From positions 11,729,001 to 11,793,000 of the forward strand of contig CM076948.1 of assembly GCA_039566865.1 (NCBI GenBank): a DNA stretch of 64,000 nt, read 5' to 3'. The notes under the pieces are model-generated. The model did not search any database. It worked only from the letters and a program-made list of their open reading frames with translations, and was not told the origin of the DNA. The DNA is from Aurelia coerulea. Taxonomy: Eukaryota; Cnidaria; Scyphozoa; Semaeostomeae; Ulmaridae. Shown one piece after another: positions 57,945 through 64,000 of this stretch. Position 1 is the stretch's first letter. Each line of letters starts with the position of its first letter. A program made the position numbers and the translations under genes.

Positions 57945-59680
57945 TAAAGAAATTGATAAATAATGATCTGTGTTATCTAAAGGACAGCTCAAAGGGGATT
58001 TCAAAGGATATGATTAGCACCGTGGTTAATGAGTAAAGTTTCCAAATCTTGCAAGAGTTGAGTAAACAAACTAGACTAGCTACACTAGTCCCTCAATTTC
58101 ACTGTTGTTGTTGTTGTTGTTGCTGGTGGCCAGCTCAATGAGGGACTAGTTGCCAGAGAGTCTCAAATTGGAATTTTCAGTACGAAAATCCTGCTTGTAA
58201 TATGATTGGAGCAGTTCGGCTAATACGATGGTAAATTATTTTGTAGCCAATCAATTGTTCTTCTCTTTACTTATTTTCAATGGAAAACCTCCCCTTGAAG
58301 GCGAGGCCTGTTTGGTCTGAGTTTTTCAAGAAGAAGCATTGGCGTTCTCGTCGCAGCTTGATCGACAAGAAGCAAATGAAGCTGAAGGAATTTAGCCAGC
58401 CATTTGGCATGATAAAGTGAGCAATGGCAAGAGCTATTTGTTTGTGCTCTAACAGGAAATGGCAAATGTAATGATGTTGCAATACTTCAGAGGCATTTTC
58501 AAGACAGCAGTGTCAGTCTGTCATACAGTAGTATAGGCCTAGTTCAGGTTAGTGATTTTGTCGTTTACATTTGGCTAGTGTATTTTAATTTCTAATATTA
58601 TCTAACTGTGAGCATGTTATTTGGCAATGTTGGGCTGTTGTACTTTATCACTTTAACAGTTATTTTGGTTTGAATGCATTTGATTTGCCACATAAAACAA
58701 TTTAGCAATCCTTAAATATTTTAGTGAAACATTTTTGTCGTGTTTTGTGAGACCAAAAATGGTCCACATTGCCTGGTAATAAATTAATCCAACATTTTAT
58801 TTCCCATTATTGCCTTGGTTTATCAAGCAATGTTTTTTGCTAAATTTTGGGTAGGGGTCTGCCACGAGCAGGCACCCTTGGCTAGCCTAACTTTTTCGAA
58901 AATGGTACCCTTGGCTAGACCAATTTCTGCAAAAATGTTACCCTTAGCTAGACTAATATCGCAAAATATACATTCAGGTGGATTCATTTCAAAGCCATTC
59001 GAGTCGGCAGATATCTCAAAATTGTTGGTTTTAACTCGGAAATTCCAAACGTCGATTCGTTTCGCGAAAATTTAGTTCATTATCAACACAAATGCGTTGT
59101 CAGGATGAAAAACCCGTGCCCAGACTACTTTAGCTGAAACATGACCGTTCCCTAGACCAATATTGTCAAATATGCTACCCTTTGCTAGACCGTGACCAGA
59201 CCAAAATTGCAAAAAAGTATAGACTTGGTCCGAAAAAGTACACCTTTGCTCGCGGCACAGCCCCAGGTACCATGGAAGAACCCCCCCCCCCCTCATGGTT
59301 GGATCACATACAAAAGGAAAAGTGATATAATTTTTTGCCTGTGATGAAACAAGTACTTGTTACTTCATCACATTGATGTCAATGTTTTTAATCCATAGGG
59401 ATTTGTTTAAAGTGCTTATGCAACCAAATTATCAAACATGAGGTAACACAGATTTTAGAAAATTTTATCTTTCCTGATCATTTTGGTTACATTTTCGCAA
59501 AGTTCTGCCTCCATGAAGTGTGAAAAATCCGCGCATAAAAACAAGTACCTATTGCGAAATGTTTACCTTGTTGATGACGTCATAAGTAGTAGCCAATTGA
59601 ACAGCAATGTCGGAAGTCATGTAGCCCACACGTGAAGATCGCGAACAATTAGCATTGCGTTTTCATCACTCTCGGTCAAA

Positions 59681-59797
59681 ATGTCGTCTGATGAATCGGA
59701 ACTGAACTTCAATGATGTTGGGTCAATTTTAAACGAAGATACTGAGAGTGAAAAGGATAATGGTATTGTCAATCTCGGCGCAAACGCCCTTTGTTGA
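59681..59797 (+). other. Possible small coding segment, acidic
   Basis: An ATG at 59681 opens a 38-codon frame (MSSDESELNFNDVGSILNED) that stops at 59795-59797. GTGAGC follows directly, resembling a donor. It may be the start of a lost gene carried by the transposon, or chance. Confidence 0.25.
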
Positions 59798-59987
59798 GGT
59801 GAGCCTCTTTCTTTTTTTGGCCATGCATCGGCCTGTCGTTTTGACGAAGACAAAGACGGCATTCCACTTGCAACGATCGAAGCGAGGTTTGAACGACGAG
59901 TTATCGTTGATAGATGGTAAGAATAGTGTTTGCTTCTTCTTCTGATTTATAATGTTCTTGATATGCAATCTTATTATTATATATTCC

Positions 59988-60130
59988 GAGGGGGGAATCA
60001 CTCTGTAAAAATCTCGTACACCTTTGGGGAAAATCCTTTTGTTTTCAAGAAAAATCTGTAAAAAATCCCTAAAAATCATATTGTTTAAAAAAATCTCGTA
60101 CGCCTTTTCGGAAGAGTGATACACCCCTCG
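59988..60130. mobile_element. Small MITE nested in the P-like element
   Basis: GAGGGGGGAATCACTCT at the left and AGAGTGATACACCCCTC at the right are imperfect inverses, with AAATCTCGTAC inside each. ATATATTCC lies on both sides (59979-59987, 60131-60139). A 190-codon minus-strand frame running through it is not a gene. Confidence 0.75.
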
Positions 60131-60589
60131 ATATATTCCTTGCATTGCAACATAAGTACGTTGATAGTTATTGATCCAATTGAGTTTGATGGGCCTAAGG
60201 TGTGGATCATTATGGATGGACCCTATAAATTTGTCAAATGTAGTCAAATGCGTCAGAGTAAAAGTAACAAACTTTAAACATGAGAAAAGCTGCATTTCCA
60301 ATACTTTCTAAACAATGAATTAAAAGTACAAACTACTGCTGTTGCTTGTCGCAGTTCGATTACAAAATATTTTTAGGCCAGGTGTATGTTTCACCTCCCT
60401 TCATTTATCTAGCAACTATCTAGCACAGCCGGTCCCTTTAGCAGTAGGAATGGATCTTTCTAGCCATGAAAACTGATCTAACTTTCCACATATAAGTTAT
60501 AAGCTCATAAGTTCATTGTTTCTATATGCAATGTCAGTCATTAAATTTGAAAGCATGCCACTACGAAACTGACTTGACTGCATCAAGCC

Positions 60590-60807
60590 GCGTAGGGTCA
60601 CTCGTCTATTTCCAGGAATCCAGTTAGGCCTATGCCGCCAAACGAAGCATATCCACTGCATCTCTGAGGCTCCTTTTCTAGATCAGGAAAATGATGAATT
60701 GATCCATCTGGAGTATGTTGGCTGCTTCCACAGCTCTCCCCGTTTACTCCACTCGCGACACAGCGTTTCCCGCCGTCAGGTTTCTTCCGCGGTTTCTTTG
60801 GCATCAT
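60590..60807 (-). pseudogene. THAP-type zinc-finger domain fragment with frameshift
   Basis: On the minus strand, from ATG at 60807, the frame reads MMPKKPRKKPDGGKRCVASG, then TPDGSIHHFPDLEKEPQR. One base lost near 60668 moves the frame to MQWICFVWRHRPNWIPGNR. The HHFP and FVxRHRPNW blocks are typical of THAP DNA-binding domains. The second zinc Cys appears replaced (ASGVNG where Cys is usual), and the later Cys-x2-His pair is missing. THAP domains bind DNA in P and Kolobok transposases and in host regulators. A TGACGTCA site lies about 80 bp upstream. The fragment is not functional. Confidence 0.65.
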
Positions 60808-61396
60808 CTTTGATGCCACTCGCCATGCTGAATATTGAACGTTCACTGTGCGCTTCGTAACTCGTGAAGATTGCTGCCTACTACTTATGACGTCACGAGA
60901 AAAAAACTTGTGTCGCACGCAAACAACTGAATGACGCAACTTTGCATGCTCATAAAATATTTATGGAGTAAGATATTTGAATTTGTCAAAAAAATAAAAA
61001 ATCGATCATTTGGTTGCATAAGTACTTTAAAGCAAGATATCTGCTTCATTATTATCAGACCTCGCGCCAGTATGCACATTTTAGATGGCACTTTTCTTGG
61101 CAAGAGATTGTCTGTCTGATGCAGCAAATCACTTGGAGGAAATATAAAGAAAAATTCTCTTGAAAATTCCTTCTACTTCAGATATCACTTAACTGATTGC
61201 TAATGATAATGTATAATGATGATGTAGTGTCTAATCTTGTCAAGTCTTTGATTCCTTTATCTTTGGTCACTCTGAACTCCTCTGAAATTTCGAATTTGTT
61301 TTCACTGTCGATGCTCAATTTTATCAGAGTCATAAACTGTCTGCAATTCTTTCAAATTCACATGAATAAAGCTTGGTATCAATGAATTTGTTGTTT

Positions 61397-61647
61397 CAAA
61401 AATTCGAAACATTCGAAAATTCCATTTGCAAAATATCGTTCAATTCTAGTTCTTTTCTGAATAGCTAGTAGGGGGCCTCTTATACATTTAGTTGTATTTT
61501 AGTTTATCTCCTTCATGTGATGGCCCTGGGGTAGTCATGATCTTTTGCTCCCCTTGGTATCGTTTCTGTGGTATTGTATGGTAGCTCGTTTGTAATCTTA
61601 GGTAATTCGTAAATTGGAAATTTTTAACATTGAATTTATAGAAAAAA
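61397..61647 (+). mobile_element. LINE 3' UTR-only insertion with 12-bp duplication
   Basis: It matches 34490-34735 (GATGGCCCTGGGGTAGTCAT, CTCCCCTTGGTATCG, AAATTTTTAACATTGAATTT) and ends in poly-A. AATTTGTTGTTT lies at 61385-61396 and 61648-61659. Copy A at about 17370 has the uninterrupted site. It is an extreme 5' truncation of 251 bp. Confidence 0.9.
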
Positions 61648-61907
61648 AATTTGTTGTTTTCTAGAGTCATCTTTGATGATTACTGATCACAGCAGCAACA
61701 ACAAACAAAATATCAATTCCGTAGTTCGCGCCCCAGGCACGTACCGCTTATGAAAACGAGGCTACCAAATCAGTCGGATTCCAGACACTGTTTGGCAACA
61801 AGTCTCTGTATTAGCAACAAATCAGTTCTATGGAGCATACAGAGATTGTCAGCCAGTCTATGAACAAACCGCATGTTAGAAGATCTGTTTTAGATAGAAA
61901 TTCATAC

Positions 61908-61963
61908 CTGATTTTGCTGAGGCAAGACTTTGGACGAGTTTTGCTCTGTGTGGTTGATAATGC
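61908..61963 (-). CDS. Candidate internal exon E of the split coiled-coil gene
   Basis: On the minus strand a 56-bp segment lies between an acceptor (TTTAATTGATATCTAG, ending at 61964) and a good donor (AATCAG then GTATGA, from 61907). The frame that fits exon D needs one base from further upstream, reads HYQPHRAKLVQSLASAKS, and leaves one G. All three frames happen to be open, so the evidence rests on the splice sites and phase. No earlier exon was found in the window. Confidence 0.4.
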
Positions 61964-62199
61964 CTAGATATCAATTAAAACAGAATCGTTATATTGAACA
62001 GTTAGACGGAATATTGGGGCATTTACGAAACCACGACAGCAGCTACCATGATAAACAAACAGAGGCGTACTGGCAGAAAATACCCAGGGTTGCTACCTTC
62101 ACAAGGGGCCTGCAATTCTCGGGGTGCCATCGCCCCTTGAACAGCGGCATGGCTACTGAAAATTAATTAGGGGTATGAAATTACAATTCTGTTGGTAAT

Positions 62200-63974
62200 A
62201 CAAAATTCGAAGATTGATGCCTGTCTTTATTGCCCGTCTCAATAATCATTCAGCTACCGGGTGTCCCAAAAAAGTATACAGATTTGGTTGACTCCAGTGA
62301 TGTGAATTTAGCTTTAATCAATGGCTAATCACTCTCAAAATGTTCCTGGATAGTTAACTTGAACATAGATACCTCATTTGTCTGATTTCAATTGTCGTCA
62401 CAATACGGGTTTCATGGGTGATTGAAGTTGGCCATTCCTGATGAACAATCTTGAAAGTAGTACCGGGTGTCCCAAAAAAAGTATACGGATTTGGTTGACT
62501 CAAGCGATGTGAATTTAGCTTCAATCAATGTCTCATCATTCCAAAAATGTCGAGCGATAGGTAACTTGAACATAGGTACCTCGTTTGTTGGTATTTGTTT
62601 GTTGGTAACGTGCTAAGGGATTTATCCAGGAAGCTTTGTTTTCTCTACAGAAATTTCAACTTGTCATTTATTTTTCCGAGCATTTTAGTTGCCACTAACT
62701 CACTCCCAGAGAGATTTTCATCTGGAACACATATGAGGTATATGACCATTGAGTGTTGTCTAATTTCTATTTCGTCCTTCCTAATGTTCAGCTTTTTCAG
62801 GTTTTTGCATTTTTTCGTCGGGAAAGAATAAATTTGGTTATGTCTTCGCCAAAGTGAATGCTAAGCTTGCTTTCCACAAACCAATTGTAGACAGAGTTAA
62901 AGTTTCTGTTCCAGTTGGTCTCTATGTGCTCAATATCTTCAAAGATTAAGCAGGAATCATCTGCGTACAGAAGCAGGTCACAGTCGACAGCTCGTGTCAT
63001 ATTCTTATTATTATTCATATTATTCACATCAAAGAGGAATATGAGTGGACCAAGAAATGACCCCTGATATTGCTACCATTTCCTTTGACGTTTCATGATA
63101 TGCCCTTTCAATCTCGAACGCGTTGTATTGTTTCTACTATGCTCGCATATCATCTTGCTCTTGAAAGTTGCTTATTGCACGTTCTCTGACGATTTTACTC
63201 AATCAAACGAGGTAAGAAACTTCTCCCGTGCATTTTTCGCACTTTTAGGTATTTTTTCTTGACTTTTTGGTGACATTTCACTGCAAATTAGATATAATCT
63301 CAGCGAGTGCGGCGATCTAGGCATTGAAAACAACCTGAACCAACATATGGGAAGAAAGTGCAAATGGGTCTTTCTCGATCAGTTGGCATTACAAAATCCG
63401 AATATCGATGCCTGTCTTCAATGCCTGTCCCTCCCATATCAAGAATCTTTCAGTTGTTCATCTGGAATTGGCAACTTCAGTCACCCATGAAAGCCATTTT
63501 TTGACGACAATTGAAATCAGACAAATCGACATTCCACAAAACAAGAGACAGATTTAGAATGTTTTGTTACCGTGTCCTTTGATGCTTCTTGATTGTGGGA
63601 TCATAATAGGTTGTTTACAGGCAATTTCATTTCAACCCCGTATTAGGCTTGCAGCTGAAATACTCCTTTTAAGACATAGAGTCGATGGTCAGTTTCTTAA
63701 TCTCCATATCTAGGTACCATCTGGATACCATCTGGATATCGCAACTTTTTGATTCAACTCGTCTTATTTGCAGCTGACCCCGCAAGCAAGTAAAATGTAC
63801 GCATTTTGATGCGAATTTTATTAAACATGACGTTTTGAGCATAGCCTGTTATCAAGTAAAGAAATAGTAGTAGAACTGACACTAATCTCGTTTAGTTCAC
63901 AACGGTCGGGTGGCTAAACGCGACATCACAGTCCACCAAACATGCCACGTTTTTTCTGACTCACCCGGTATACG
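62200..63974. mobile_element. Nest of CCGGGTG-family ends
   Basis: Two left ends with TA then CCGGGTGTCCCAAAAAA stand in tandem (62257, 62463) and share about 110 bp inward (GATGTGAATTTAGCTT, ACTTGAACATAG). A segment at 62390-62455 recurs inverted at about 63451-63525 (CATGGGTGA / TCACCCATG). A right end TTTTTTCTGACTCACCCGG then TA closes at 63974. The elements are nested and partly deleted, and I could not fix each boundary. Confidence 0.55.
62800..63066 (-). pseudogene. Reverse transcriptase fragment of another LINE family
   Basis: The minus strand reads GSFLGPLIFLFDVNNM (motif B region), LLLYADDSCLIFEDIEHI (motif C) and FVESKLSIHFGEDITKF. The KLSIHFGEDKTK-type motif differs from all other RTs in the window, so this is a separate family. 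It breaks off at both ends inside the nest of TIR elements. Confidence 0.8.
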
Positions 63975-64000
63975 AACATCCCTTACAAGCATGAGTACAC

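Larger units (their letters stand above)
52915..57977 (+). mobile_element. Nearly complete CR1/L2-like LINE
   Basis: Two long ORFs, a 3' hairpin and a short A-rich tail make up a 5.06-kb element. TAAAGGACA occurs at 52906-52914 and 57978-57986 and is the best candidate target duplication. If so, about 245 bp of 5' UTR is present and the copy is full length. The intact frames suggest recent activity. Confidence 0.85.
59413..61025. mobile_element. P-like DNA transposon remnant carrying a THAP domain
   Basis: TGCTTATGCAACCAAATTAT at the left and ATTTGGTTGCATAAGTAC at the right are inverses. TTTAAAG flanks both sides (59406-59412, 61026-61032), and the bases before it extend to 8 with one mismatch. 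Subterminal inverted repeats TGACGTCATAAGTAGTAG lie at 59574 and (inverted) near 60878. Copy A shows the empty site near 16690 with one TTTAAAGC. Duplications of 7-8 bp, subterminal repeats and a THAP domain fit the P superfamily. The transposase body is missing. Confidence 0.65.
58070..61860. repeat. Large dispersed repeat, copy B, with two insertions
   Basis: It matches 15515-17560 from the ACTAGTCCCTCAATTT start through the CTAGAGTCATCTTTGATGATT end. It carries the THAP-containing insertion (59413-61025) and a LINE 3' UTR insertion (61397-61647) that copy A lacks. It lacks the poly-G element of copy A and the TTAA-type right end. Confidence 0.75.

Noticed and set aside
59729..60301. 190-codon minus-strand frame
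   Set aside because: It runs straight through a MITE with its own target duplication and has no known motif, so it is a chance frame.

Overview
This is AT-rich animal nuclear DNA, most likely from a marine invertebrate and plausibly an anthozoan cnidarian (inferred from the mix of repeat families, not proven). It has no bacterial-style operons. Most of the window is transposable elements of several kinds and ages, many nested in one another.

Host coding sequence: five exon-like segments on the minus strand (61.9, 47.0, 42.1-42.6, 29.1-29.2 and 5.7-5.9 kb) have splice-like boundaries and compatible intron phases all the way through. I read them as the middle part of one coiled-coil-type gene more than 56 kb long, with introns of about 4-23 kb full of repeats. 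I do not recognise the product.

Retrotransposons: the best preserved is a nearly complete CR1/L2-like LINE at about 52.9-58.0 kb. Its ORF1 (winged-helix-like, coiled coil, SGNH esterase) is separated from ORF2 (apurinic-type endonuclease plus reverse transcriptase) by one in-frame TGA followed by CTAG. A second LINE family has a 5'-truncated copy at 31.3-34.7 kb with an 11-bp target duplication, and very short relatives at 11.3, 18.1, 49.2-49.7 and 61.4-61.6 kb. A third family (1.4-3.7, 11.7-13.0, 26.8-28.1, 34.86-36.3, 37.7-38.06 and 49.1-49.9 kb) is broken, but five copies keep a 3'-terminal hairpin. A 5S-rRNA-related SINE at 46.5-46.75 kb ends in the same kind of hairpin as the 57.9 kb and 51.9 kb LINEs.

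DNA transposons (non-autonomous): long-TIR elements with CCGGGTG ends at TA sites (4.6, 42.8, 44.4, 48.0, 62.3-63.9 kb); poly-G/C-ended elements with 8-bp duplications (16.9, 44.6, 45.6 kb); TTAA-flanked elements (13.2-17.6 and 17.64-17.83 kb); hAT-like elements (23.5-25.3, 36.8-37.2, 50.4-52.45 kb); a THAP-containing P-like insertion (59.4-61.0 kb); TA-flanked elements at 26.1-28.6, 30.0-30.8 and 38.1-39.6 kb; and several hairpin MITEs. A large dispersed repeat is present twice (15.5-17.6 and 58.1-61.9 kb), and comparing the two copies shows three empty and filled insertion sites.

Simple and tandem DNA: an array of about 11 copies of a 211-bp unit at 18.8-21.1 kb, and a 184-bp TCA microsatellite at 40.9-41.05 kb. 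The rest is unassigned AT-rich sequence, noted by position below.
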